Source of the DNA: an uncultured Flavobacterium sp.
GTDB lineage: Bacteria > Bacteroidota > Bacteroidia > Flavobacteriales > Flavobacteriaceae
NCBI RefSeq assembly: GCF_937876455.1
Contig: NZ_CALFIG010000309.1
Coordinates: 1-11,434 of the forward strand
DNA length: 11,434 nt
Direction of reading: 5' to 3'
The notes beneath the pieces are model-generated. The model worked only from the letters and a program-made list of their open reading frames with translations, was not told where the DNA came from and did not search any database. The translations under genes and the position numbers were made by a program. The number at the start of each line of letters is the position of its first letter. Positions within the stretch are counted from its first letter, which is position 1. This document shows positions 5,209 through 11,434 of the stretch, piece after piece.

Positions 5209-7656
5209 CTATAAATTATGTTGTTCGTTTGCAAAAAATTGTTCTAACGCTACTAAATCTGGAATCAATACGGCTCTAGCTTTACTGCCTTCAAACGAAC
5301 CTACAATACCTGCTGCTTCCAATTGGTCAATTAACCTTCCTGCTCTATTGTAACCTAATTTTAATTTACGTTGAATCAAGGACGCCGAACCTTGTTGAGC
5401 GGTTACCACCACTTCGGCAGCTTCTCTAAACAATGAATCGCGTTCGGAAATATCTATATCAAGATTGATGCCACTTTCTTCTCCTACATATTCAGGTAGC
5501 AAGTACGCATTTGGATACGCTTTTTGAGCACCAATAAAATCACATATTTTTTCTACTTCTGGCGTATCGACAAAGGCACATTGCACACGTGTTAAATCAT
5601 TCCCTTGTGTGTACAATAAATCCCCTCGACCGATTAATTGGTCGGCTCCTTGGCTATCTAAAATGGTACGCGAATCAATCTTTGAAGTAACTCTAAACGC
5701 AATACGTGCTGGGAAATTGGCTTTAATAATACCCGTAATTACATTTACCGATGGACGTTGTGTAGCAATAATCAAATGAATACCAATTGCACGAGCCAAT
5801 TGTGCCAAACGCGCAATAGGTGTTTCCACTTCTTTACCCGCTGTCATAATTAAATCGGCAAACTCATCCACCACTAAAATGATGTACGGTAAAAAACGAT
5901 GTCCGTTTTCAGGATTTAATCGTCTGTTTTTAAATTTCTCATTGTATTCTTTAATGTTTCTAACCGAGGCATCTTTTAATAAATTGTAACGGTTATCCAT
6001 TTCGATACACAATGAATTTAGCGTATTGATAACTTTAGCATTGTCTGTTATGATTGCATCGCTTGTATCGGGCAATTTAGCTAAGTAATGACGTTCTATT
6101 TTGTTGAACAATGTTAGCTCTACTTTTTTAGGATCGACCAAGACAAACTTTACCTCAGCAGGGTGTTTTTTGTATAAAATAGAGGTTAAAACAGCATTTA
6201 ATCCTACCGATTTTCCTTGTCCTGTAGCACCTGCCATTAACAAGTGAGGCATTTTAGCCAAATCGACTACAAAGGTTTCGTTAGAAATAGTTTTTCCTAA
6301 CGCAATAGGCAATTCCATTTCAGCTTGTTGGAACTTAGGCGAAGCAATTACTCCTTTCATTGAAACCATTGACGGATTGGCATTTGGCACTTCAATACCA
6401 ATTGTTCCTTTACCAGGTATAGGAGCAATAATACGAATACCTAAAGCCGATAATGACAACGCAATATCATCTTCCAAACTTTTAATTTTAGAAATACGAA
6501 TCCCCGCTTCAGGAACAATTTCATATAAAGTTACCGTAGGTCCTACCGTTGCTTTAATTTGCGCAATATCAATTTTATAATTGCGTAGCGTATCTAAAAT
6601 TCTGTTTTTATTTTCTTCTAATTCCGTTTGATTAATCGTAATACCGCTTCCGCTGTATTCTTTTAATAATTCAATAGATGGAAATTGGTAATTTGACAAT
6701 TCTAACGTAGGGTCAAATTCGCCAAAATCTTGTACTAATTTTTGCGCTAGACTGGCTTCTACAACATCTTCTTCTTCTGGCTTTTCAATTACAAAATTAG
6801 AATCGCTAGTAGGAATAATTTCAGGCTGCTTAGTGATTGGGGGCGTCACCTCTTCCTTTGGCAAATGCGGTTCAGAAGTGTGTAAAATAGTAGGTTTTAA
6901 AGCTTCTTTATCTACCTGAAAAGAAGTCGTTTCGGGTTGTTCAATTTTTTTTATTTCTTTCCAAGAATCGTCCTCTTCCTCTTCAATAATTGGGATTGAG
7001 CTAGGTACAACCGTAGCACTTCGTAGGGGTTCTTCTCCTACTTCCTCTATAGCTTCTTCCGTTTCAGATGGCATCGCTTGTATATCGGTTTGCGCGTCTT
7101 TTTCTAAGAAATCTTTGATCTTATCTGGATTTACTTTTAACTTAAAGATTAAGAAAATAGTTATATTTAAAATTAATACAAGTATAGTTCCAATGGTGCC
7201 AATGTAATCTACAATGAAACTATTGATTTCATAACCCACTACACCTGACATAAAAGGCAATACATCCCACAGTAAGCCAAATAGAATAGAAATTGTTAAG
7301 ACAAGGAATAAATCCCAGAACAATGACTTTCTTAATTTAGCTAAAGGCAAATCAACCACCAAATACGCCCCGAACATAAAGATAATTTTCACAAACAAAA
7401 ATGAAGCTACACCAAAACCTTGGTAAACAATCATTTGTGCAAGCCATGCACCCGCTTTACCTAGCCAATTTTCTACGGCTACCGTTCTATCTGCTACTCG
7501 TGCTACTTGACTTTGATCATTAGCACCTGAAACATAATAGGAAATAAACGATAACAGCAAAACCAATGCTGTAAGTATGAGGAATACACCAAAAACAAAT
7601 TTTTGTCCTCTACTCGTTTTTAATATTGAGGCTGATTTTGATTCTTTCTTTGCCAT
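5209..7656 (-). CDS. ftsK: DNA translocase FtsK/SpoIIIE
   Basis: The 815-residue protein has the full three-part layout. Residues 1-171 hold four membrane segments (about 19-42, 72-101, 112-137, 150-171) that anchor it at the division septum. Residues about 185-305 form an acidic, Pro-rich linker with EEEEDD and EEED patches. Residues about 320-730 are the hexameric motor, with Walker A GATGQGKS (476-483) and Walker B IILVVDE (592-598), plus the conserved ATQRPSVNVITG (631-642). Residues about 738-800 are the winged-helix gamma domain (SLIQRKLKLGYNRAGRLIDQLE), which reads polar DNA motifs and contacts XerCD in model species. It moves chromosome termini across the closing septum. The linker is short next to E. 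coli FtsK. The gene sits between dgkA-like and lolA-like genes, with short gaps on both sides. Confidence 0.97.
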   Translation of the reverse strand: MAKKESKSASILKTSRGQKFVFGVFLILTALVLLLSFISYYVSGANDQSQVARVADRTVAVENWLGKAGAWLAQMIVYQGFGVASFLFVKIIFMFGAYLVVDLPLAKLRKSLFWDLFLVLTISILFGLLWDVLPFMSGVVGYEINSFIVDYIGTIGTILVLILNITIFLIFKLKVNPDKIKDFLEKDAQTDIQAMPSETEEAIEEVGEEPLRSATVVPSSIPIIEEEEDDSWKEIKKIEQPETTSFQVDKEALKPTILHTSEPHLPKEEVTPPITKQPEIIPTSDSNFVIEKPEEEDVVEASLAQKLVQDFGEFDPTLELSNYQFPSIELLKEYSGSGITINQTELEENKNRILDTLRNYKIDIAQIKATVGPTVTLYEIVPEAGIRISKIKSLEDDIALSLSALGIRIIAPIPGKGTIGIEVPNANPSMVSMKGVIASPKFQQAEMELPIALGKTISNETFVVDLAKMPHLLMAGATGQGKSVGLNAVLTSILYKKHPAEVKFVLVDPKKVELTLFNKIERHYLAKLPDTSDAIITDNAKVINTLNSLCIEMDNRYNLLKDASVRNIKEYNEKFKNRRLNPENGHRFLPYIILVVDEFADLIMTAGKEVETPIARLAQLARAIGIHLIIATQRPSVNVITGIIKANFPARIAFRVTSKIDSRTILDSQGADQLIGRGDLLYTQGNDLTRVQCAFVDTPEVEKICDFIGAQKAYPNAYLLPEYVGEESGINLDIDISERDSLFREAAEVVVTAQQGSASLIQRKLKLGYNRAGRLIDQLEAAGIVGSFEGSKARAVLIPDLVALEQFFANEQHNL

Positions 7657-7666
7657 TTAGTATAAC

Positions 7667-8035
7667 TTATAAAATTTTAGGAAGATAAATTAAGGCGCCA
7701 ATAGCCATAGCACTCAAGGCCGCGAAAAATACAGCTCCTGCGGCAATATCTTTAATAAAACCGATGCGTTCGTGGTATTCAGGATGAATAAAATCAGCTA
7801 TTTTTTCTACAGCTGTATTCAATCCTTCTATGCCTAAGACAAGACCAAAGGCTAAGATTTGTATCATCCATTCTTCACGTGAAATAGAAAAATAAAATCC
7901 CGCTACAGTCATTAAAACAGCTAACGAAGATTGCACCATTACACTGTGTTCGGTTGTAATTAATTTAATTGCGCCAAGAACTGCAAATTTTACACTTTTA
8001 ATTCTTCCTGAAATAAATTGATTATCTTGTTTCAT
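7667..8035 (-). CDS. dgkA: Diacylglycerol kinase family (DgkA) membrane protein
   Basis: This 122-residue protein has the small three-helix membrane fold of prokaryotic DgkA, which is trimeric in E. coli. The signature EGLNTAVEKIADFI (70-83) matches E. coli EILNSAIEAVVDRI and supplies the Glu/Asn residues that hold Mg-ATP. HPEYHERIGFIKDIAAGAV (84-102) covers the second conserved block. Membrane segments lie at about 34-51, 56-74 and 97-117. The family phosphorylates diacylglycerol to phosphatidic acid in Gram-negative bacteria, or undecaprenol in many Gram-positives; the sequence alone does not settle the substrate here. The gene starts 15 bp after tpx stops and ends 10 bp before ftsK starts, so it is part of the operon. 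Confidence 0.92.
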   Translation of the reverse strand: MKQDNQFISGRIKSVKFAVLGAIKLITTEHSVMVQSSLAVLMTVAGFYFSISREEWMIQILAFGLVLGIEGLNTAVEKIADFIHPEYHERIGFIKDIAAGAVFFAALSAMAIGALIYLPKIL

Positions 8036-8050
8036 ACATGAAATTCATTT

Positions 8051-8548
8051 TTACAGCGATTGAAGCGCTGCATCATAATTTGGTTCGTTAGCTATTTCAG
8101 CTACTAACTCGGTGTGTACCACTTCACCTGCTCCATTAATAACCACGATTGCTCTTGCATGTAAACCTGCTAATTTTCCATCGGTTAACAAAACACCATA
8201 CGCTTTTCCAAAACTTGCTTCTTGAAAATCAGAAAGATTACTCACATTTTCTAATCCTTCACTACCACAAAATCTTTTTTGAGCAAAAGGTAAATCTCTA
8301 GACACACACACTACTTTCGTATTTGGCAGCTGTGAAGCTAACGTATTAAACTTACGCACCGAAGTAGCACAAGTGGGCGTATCTATACTTGGAAAAATAT
8401 TTAAAATAACATTTTGTCCTGCAAAATCTGCCAATTGCACAGGTGTAAGATTAGTATCAATTAAAGAGAATGCTGGTGCTTGACTTCCTATTGTGGGTAA
8501 GTCGCCACTTGTATGTGTAGGGTTGCCACCCAAAGTTACTGTTGCCAT
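8051..8548 (-). CDS. tpx: Thiol peroxidase Tpx (atypical 2-Cys peroxiredoxin)
   Basis: The 165-residue protein begins MATVTLGGNP, as Tpx proteins do. The peroxidatic cysteine is Cys60 in PSIDTPTCATSVRKFN (with Thr57), and the resolving cysteine is Cys94 in KRFCGSEG, matching Cys61 and Cys95 of E. coli Tpx. The Arg-bearing LHARAIVVI segment completes the active-site set. It reduces H2O2 and organic hydroperoxides using thioredoxin; E. coli Tpx has been placed in the periplasm, but no signal peptide is present here. It is the first gene of the six-gene run and has a promoter-like box directly upstream. The start is set by the conserved N-terminus; the upstream bases are A-rich with no Shine-Dalgarno motif, as is usual in this phylum. 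Confidence 0.97.
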   Translation of the reverse strand: MATVTLGGNPTHTSGDLPTIGSQAPAFSLIDTNLTPVQLADFAGQNVILNIFPSIDTPTCATSVRKFNTLASQLPNTKVVCVSRDLPFAQKRFCGSEGLENVSNLSDFQEASFGKAYGVLLTDGKLAGLHARAIVVINGAGEVVHTELVAEIANEPNYDAALQSL

Positions 8549-8568
8549 TTTTTTTAGTTTTTACTTGC

Positions 8569-8576
8569 CAAAAATA
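8569..8576 (-). promoter_or_regulatory. Putative -7 promoter box of the tpx-ribB operon
   Basis: TATTTTTG on the - strand fits TAnnTTTG and lies 20 bp before the tpx start codon. A TTG at 8604-8602 is 25 bp upstream, longer than the usual -33/-7 spacing, so the pair is uncertain. The implied 5' leader is very short. Confidence 0.45.
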
Positions 8577-8620
8577 CAAAATAATATTAGTATTTCTATC
8601 ACAATAGTTTACTAAAAAAT

Positions 8621-9310
8621 TTAGAGCAAATTCCACAGCACATCGTCGGGTGGAGGCGCCGTGAACGCCATGTTTTCTTTGGTTACAGGATGCACTAGAA
8701 CCAATTGACGTGCATGCAAATGAATGCCACCATCTGGGTTACTTCGGTCAAAACCATATTTTAAGTCGCCTTTTATTGGGCAACCTATAGCCGCTAATTG
8801 TGCTCTTATTTGATGGTGACGCCCCGTATGTAAATCCACTTCAAGTGCAAAATAGCTTGTTAGTTCTTTGATGATTTTATACTCTAAACTGGCTTTTTTA
8901 CTATCAGGCACTTCGTGAATGTGCGCTTTAGATGTGTTATTTTTTGGATTGCGTTTAATATAATGCAAGAGTGTGTCTTGAACTTGAGGAGGTCTATTTT
9001 TTACAATAGCCCAGTAGGTTTTTTGTGTCTCTCGGTTTTTAAACGTTTCATTCAATCGAGTGAGCGCTTTAGATGTTTTTGCAAACACCACAACACCAGA
9101 CGTGGGACGGTCTAAACGATGTACGACACCTAGAAAAACAGCCCCTGGTTTATCGTATTTCACTTTAATGTATTCCTTAATAATATCTACTAAAGACGGA
9201 TCGCCTGTTTGATCTCCTTGAACCAAATCGCCTACCCGCTTATTGATTACAAGCAGATGATTGTCCTCAAAAAGAATGTTTAAATTGGTAGATGTAGATA
9301 CTATTTTCAT
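8621..9310 (-). CDS. RluA-family RNA pseudouridine synthase
   Basis: The 229-residue protein is a stand-alone catalytic domain of the RluA class, with no N-terminal S4 RNA-binding domain. FEDNHLLVINK (14-24) is the usual opening strand pair. VHRLDRPTSGVVVFAK (63-78) carries the catalytic aspartate, Asp67. LHTGRHHQIRAQLAAIGCPIKGDLKYG is the second signature of the family, and the IHLHARQLVLVHP strand lies near the end. It converts uridine to pseudouridine in rRNA or tRNA; which site is modified cannot be read from sequence. Short forms like this resemble RluC/D or TruC relatives. The start is the first ATG in frame. It is followed 72 bp later by tpx, and its upstream side is repeat-rich with no clear promoter box. 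Confidence 0.93.
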   Translation of the reverse strand: MKIVSTSTNLNILFEDNHLLVINKRVGDLVQGDQTGDPSLVDIIKEYIKVKYDKPGAVFLGVVHRLDRPTSGVVVFAKTSKALTRLNETFKNRETQKTYWAIVKNRPPQVQDTLLHYIKRNPKNNTSKAHIHEVPDSKKASLEYKIIKELTSYFALEVDLHTGRHHQIRAQLAAIGCPIKGDLKYGFDRSNPDGGIHLHARQLVLVHPVTKENMAFTAPPPDDVLWNLL

Positions 9311-9325
9311 GCTTTTTTTTGTTCT

Positions 9326-9402
9326 TGTTGAGTGTTGGGTATTAGGTGTTGGGTGTTTGATGTTGGGTGTTTGATGTTGGGTGTTTGGTGTTTGGTGTTA
9401 AG
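9326..9402. repeat. Eleven-unit heptamer tandem repeat (TGTTKGR)
   Basis: The 77 bp divide exactly into eleven 7-bp units with no gaps. The main units are TGTTGGG (four copies) and TGTTTGA or TGTTTGG (two each), with single variants TGTTGAG, TATTAGG and TGTTAAG at or near the ends. Part of it alternates two units as a 14-bp super-repeat. It lies 15 bp upstream of the pseudouridine synthase start. Confidence 0.9.
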
Positions 9403-9458
9403 AATTTAGAATTAAAATATACTATTCACTTTTCACTAATTACTAATCCCTATTTACT
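9403..9458. repeat. Second heptamer array in phase with the first (units ending ACT)
   Basis: Without losing the 7-bp phase of the previous array, the sequence continues through AATTTAG and AATTAAA into units ending in ACT or CCT: ATATACT, ATTCACT, TTTCACT, AATTACT, AATCCCT, ATTTACT. A close copy of this stretch occurs at 9585-9636. Confidence 0.75.
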
Positions 9459-9508
9459 AGCTATATCACAAAGTTTTACAAAAATTCCACAAAGCCCACA
9501 AAGAAAAT
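9459..9508. repeat. CACAAAG-rich repeat, copy 1
   Basis: This stretch starts AGCTATATCACAAAG and contains CCACAAA and CCACAAAGAAAA. It matches, on the opposite strand, the block at the right edge of the window (11383-11431): TAGCTRTATCACAAAGTTT, then YACA, CCACAAA and ACAAAGAAAAT in the same order. It looks like a dispersed intergenic repeat rather than coding DNA. Confidence 0.7.
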
Positions 9509-9527
9509 TCACTAATTTGCCTCGGGT

Positions 9528-9555
9528 CGTAATTCATAATTTGTAATTCGTAATT
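9528..9555. repeat. Four-unit heptamer repeat (YRTAATT)
   Basis: Four gapless 7-bp units: CGTAATT, CATAATT, TGTAATT, CGTAATT. This is a third unit family with the same period as the neighbouring arrays. Confidence 0.8.
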
Positions 9556-9574
9556 ATCAACTACCCATTACCAT

Positions 9575-9636
9575 TTTAGAATTTAGAGTTTAGAATTAAT
9601 AATATACTTTTCACTAATCACTAATCACTAATTACT
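9575..9636. repeat. Heptamer arrays TTTAGAR and AATYACT next to the panB stop
   Basis: TTTAGAA, TTTAGAG, TTTAGAA (9575-9595) is followed by an AT-rich link. Then come ATATACT, TTTCACT, AATCACT twice and AATTACT (9602-9636). The order of modules is the same as at 9403-9444, so the two stretches are diverged direct copies. The array ends one base before the panB stop codon. No hairpin terminator for panB is visible in it. Confidence 0.8.
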
Positions 9637-9637
9637 C

Positions 9638-10456
9638 TTAATACTGTTCATTAGCATTAGGAAAGTCTTTTGATTTTACATCAGACACATAATTTCCAAT
9701 GGCTTTAGTCATGTCTTCAAACAAATTCATATAACGACGTAAAAAACGAGGGCTAAATTCGTGAGTCATACCCACCATATCATGTAAGACTAACACTTGT
9801 CCGTCAACTCCTGCTCCTGCTCCAATACCAATTACAGGTATAGCAATGCTTTGTGCTACACGAGTGGCTAAATCGGCTGGAATTTTTTCAAGAACAAGTG
9901 CAAAACAACCTAGTTGTTCCAATAATTTTGCGTCTTCAATCAATTTTTCTGCTTCAGCATCTTCTTTCGCACGAACCGTATAGGTACCAAATTTGTATAT
10001 AGATTGCGGAGTTAATCCTAAATGTCCCATTACAGGGATACCCGCATTTAAAATCTTTTTAATGGAATTGGCTATTTCACTTCCTCCTTCTAACTTTACG
10101 GCATGACCACCACTTTCTTTCATAATTCGAATAGAAGAACGCAACGCCTCTTTTGGATCCGATTGATACGTACCAAAAGGCAAATCTACCACTACTAAAG
10201 CACGTTCAGCTGCACGAACAACCGCGCCCGCATGATAAATCATTTGATCTAACGTAATAGGCAATGTGGTTTCGTGACCCGCCATCACATTACTCGCAGA
10301 ATCCCCCACTAAAATAACATCTACACCCGCCGTATCAACTATTTTAGCCATCGTATAATCGTAGGCTGTTAGCATAGAGATTTTTTCTCCTTTGCGTTTC
10401 ATGTCAAATAATGACTTCGTGGTGACTCTTTTATAATCGTTTTTTGCTACAGACAT
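9638..10456 (-). CDS. panB: 3-methyl-2-oxobutanoate hydroxymethyltransferase (ketopantoate hydroxymethyltransferase)
   Basis: The 272-residue enzyme transfers a hydroxymethyl group from 5,10-methylene-tetrahydrofolate to 2-oxoisovalerate, giving ketopantoate, the first committed step to pantothenate and coenzyme A. It is a cytosolic TIM-barrel enzyme. The metal and substrate site is visible: VGDSASNVMAGHETTLPIT with Asp52, VDLPFG with Asp91, and VKLEGG with Glu123 (E. coli Asp45, Asp84, Glu114). LVLEKIP supplies the general base, Glu190. MGHLGLTPQS (143-152) and GIGAGAGVDGQVLVLHD are further family hallmarks. The length is normal. The start at ATG 10456 fits the usual N-terminus before YKRVTTKSL. 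The gene stands alone, with no panC or panD in view. A plausible promoter lies about 75 bp upstream, and repeats lie directly downstream. Confidence 0.97.
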   Translation of the reverse strand: MSVAKNDYKRVTTKSLFDMKRKGEKISMLTAYDYTMAKIVDTAGVDVILVGDSASNVMAGHETTLPITLDQMIYHAGAVVRAAERALVVVDLPFGTYQSDPKEALRSSIRIMKESGGHAVKLEGGSEIANSIKKILNAGIPVMGHLGLTPQSIYKFGTYTVRAKEDAEAEKLIEDAKLLEQLGCFALVLEKIPADLATRVAQSIAIPVIGIGAGAGVDGQVLVLHDMVGMTHEFSPRFLRRYMNLFEDMTKAIGNYVSDVKSKDFPNANEQY

Positions 10457-10530
10457 TGCTTGTGTGTTAGAAAACAGAAAATAGACATTAGATAAAAGAA
10501 TTCTAACGACTTTTCTGAAAATTAATAGGA

Positions 10531-10562
10531 CAAAATTAATATAAAGATATGGAATGTAACAA
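10531..10562 (-). promoter_or_regulatory. Putative panB promoter
   Basis: On the - strand TAATTTTG (10538-10531) matches the TAnnTTTG -7 box, and TTG (10562-10560) lies 21 bp upstream as a -33 box. This is the usual Bacteroidota spacing. Transcription would start about 65-70 bases before the panB ATG. Confidence 0.55.
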
Positions 10563-10571
10563 TAATTCTAA

Positions 10572-10596
10572 AAAAACTACTTATTTTGTAGTTTTT
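10572..10596. terminator. Terminator-like hairpin upstream of the panB promoter
   Basis: AAAAACTAC (10572-10580) pairs perfectly with GTAGTTTTT (10588-10596) around a 7-base loop. On the - strand the stem runs on into a seven-T tract, a good terminator shape for transcripts entering from the right. No - strand gene is recognisable there. Confidence 0.55.
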
Positions 10597-10841
10597 GAAT
10601 CTGGCATAGGGTTATGAAATGAACGCAATTAAGGACTCAAAAACAATGTATTTGTCAATAATAAAACTAACGTTATTAAATTGCCATTACAACAAGTTTG
10701 TAAAAGCAATTGAAAATCATCGAACACGAATGAAAACAACAAAATTGTGAGATAAACACCTATGAAGCTAAGCGACACGAAACGAAGTTGAACTGGCAAA
10801 GTATACCATGTGACCAATAAAAAACTAATAATTATCTACAT
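10597..10841. other. Non-coding spacer between panB and the NTF2-like gene
   Basis: With the panB leader to its left, this makes a 385-bp stretch (10457-10841) without a recognisable gene. Open frames of 62 codons (- strand) and 34 codons (+ strand) exist, but neither resembles a known family. No TAnnTTTG box is clear on the + strand upstream of the NTF2-like gene, so that gene's promoter was not located. Confidence 0.5.
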
Positions 10842-11278
10842 ATGAAAAAAGTAATCTTACTTGGACTATTTTTACTATCATTCGCGCTGCAAGCGCAAGA
10901 AACCGAAGCAAAAGCTGCCATCGTTTCCTTTTTTGAAGGATTTCACGCAAAAGATACCCTTAAAATGAAAATGTATTGCCATGACAAAATGGTGTTACAA
11001 TCGATAAGTGAAGGAGCAAAAGGCACAAAATTGACAGAAGAAAAAGCAACTGCTTTTTTTACATCGATGACACAGATACCTGCTACGATGAAATTTGAAG
11101 AGCGATTACTCGGCTTCGAAATAAAAATAGATGGCAGTATGGCACACGTATGGACGCCTTATGAATTTTATATTAATGGTTTTTGAGCCACGTAGGCGTA
11201 AATGCTTTTACTCTTATTTTAGAAAACAATCAATGGAAAATTGTGCATTTAATTGATACACGCAGGAAGAAAAAATAA
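10842..11278 (+). pseudogene. Secreted NTF2/SnoaL-like (DUF4440-type) protein, frameshifted near its C-terminus
   Basis: The frame opens at ATG 10842 with a signal peptide (KKVILLGLFLLSFALQA, likely cut after Ala18). It continues as a small cone-shaped NTF2-like fold: AIVSFFEGFHAKDTLKMKMY helix, the KMVLQSIS strand, MKFEERLLGFEIKIDG, and AHVWTPYEFYINGF. It then stops at TGA 11184-11186, after 114 residues. The missing last strands continue one frame over: SHVGVNAFTLILENNQWKIV and HLIDTRRKKK, ending at TAA 11276-11278. Adding one T to the five-T run at 11180-11184 restores a protein of about 145 residues, the normal length. Family members are small binding proteins or enzymes of varied or unknown role. 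The truncated form would lack core strands and would probably not fold. A sequencing undercall is as likely as a real lesion. Confidence 0.85.
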
Positions 11279-11283
11279 GGGAT

Positions 11284-11325
11284 AAATAGTGATTAGTAAT
11301 TAGTAATTAGTGATAAGTGATCAGC
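11284..11325. repeat. Heptamer array (RATTAGT), inverted relative to the array at 9602-9636
   Basis: Six gapless 7-bp units: AAATAGT, GATTAGT, AATTAGT twice, GATAAGT, GATCAGC. They are the reverse-strand equivalents of the AATYACT units beside panB. The array starts five bases after the restored stop of the NTF2-like gene. Confidence 0.8.
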
Positions 11326-11382
11326 ATAACTTAATTCTAAAATCGTAAGTCCCAAATCAAAAATTGTATTTAGTAATTTGAT

Positions 11383-11434
11383 TTTCTTTGTGTCTTTTGT
11401 GGTAACTCTGTGAAACTTTGTGATACAGCTAATA
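11383..11434. repeat. CACAAAG-rich repeat, copy 2 (inverted)
   Basis: The complement reads TAGCTGTATCACAAAG, TTTCACAGAG, CCACAAAAGACACAAAG and AAAAT, matching copy 1 at 9459-9508 with a few substitutions and small length differences. It may continue past the window edge. Confidence 0.7.

Noticed and set aside
9326..9402. G-quadruplex on the + strand from the four GGG runs
   Set aside because: The runs are separated by 11 bases each, longer than the loops of stable three-tetrad quadruplexes.
9459..9508. Insertion sequence or MITE with terminal inverted repeats
   Set aside because: No transposase and no clear terminal inverted repeats or target duplications are visible. Only an internal similarity to the block at the right edge is supported.
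9326..9636. CRISPR array
   Set aside because: The units are 7 bp and contiguous. There are no 25-40 bp repeats with unique spacers and no cas genes nearby.
10647..10751. 34-codon open frame on the + strand upstream of the NTF2-like gene
   Set aside because: It is short, without a recognisable family or translation signal, and is probably chance.
10629..10817. 62-codon open frame on the - strand, Leu/Phe-rich
   Set aside because: It has no recognisable family, and its hydrophobic composition can arise from AT-rich non-coding DNA. It lacks a clear promoter, though the nearby hairpin keeps a non-coding transcript possible.

Overview
The window is AT-rich and looks like a member of the Flavobacteriaceae, probably Flavobacterium or a close relative (Bacteroidota). 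The evidence is the flavobacterial style of the proteins (Tpx, FtsK, LolA-like, LptF/G-type permease, a RibB with a decayed RibA-like half), promoter -7 boxes of the TAnnTTTG type, few visible Shine-Dalgarno sites, and a Bacteroidota-type tyrosine integrase.

Layout, left to right. (1) 2-208: the 3' end of a sensor histidine kinase on the + strand. It converges on a tyrosine recombinase gene (203-1449, - strand) with a shared terminator-like hairpin. The integrase reading frame is broken by a one-base shift in an A run. (2) 1450-1708: integrase upstream region with an 8-7-8 inverted repeat, a second dyad and a strong terminator, followed by tRNA-Ser(UGA) at 1709-1796 (- strand). (3) 1956-8548, - strand: a compact six-gene run read tpx, dgkA-like, ftsK, lolA-like, lptF/lptG-like, ribBA, with gaps of 5-15 bp and one 11-bp overlap. 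It is very probably one operon. (4) 8621-9310: an RluA-family pseudouridine synthase. (5) 9311-9637: a non-coding stretch tiled by several families of 7-bp tandem repeats. (6) 9638-10456: panB. (7) 10457-10841: a non-coding stretch with the panB promoter and a terminator-like hairpin. (8) 10842-11278, + strand: a secreted NTF2/SnoaL-like protein, also broken by a one-base shift in a T run. (9) 11279-11434: another block of the same repeat material as in region 5, in inverted orientation.

The main operon is chiefly an envelope and division set. FtsK couples septation to chromosome transfer. The LolA-like protein and the LptF/G-type permease move lipoproteins and lipopolysaccharide. The DgkA-like protein recycles a lipid by phosphorylation. 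Tpx handles peroxides, and RibBA makes the four-carbon precursor of riboflavin.

I see no convincing new enzymatic or defence system here. The most unusual material is the heptamer-based repeat landscape around panB, its inverted partner at the right edge, the two matching homopolymer lesions, and the possible recombination-site architecture between the integrase and tRNA-Ser.
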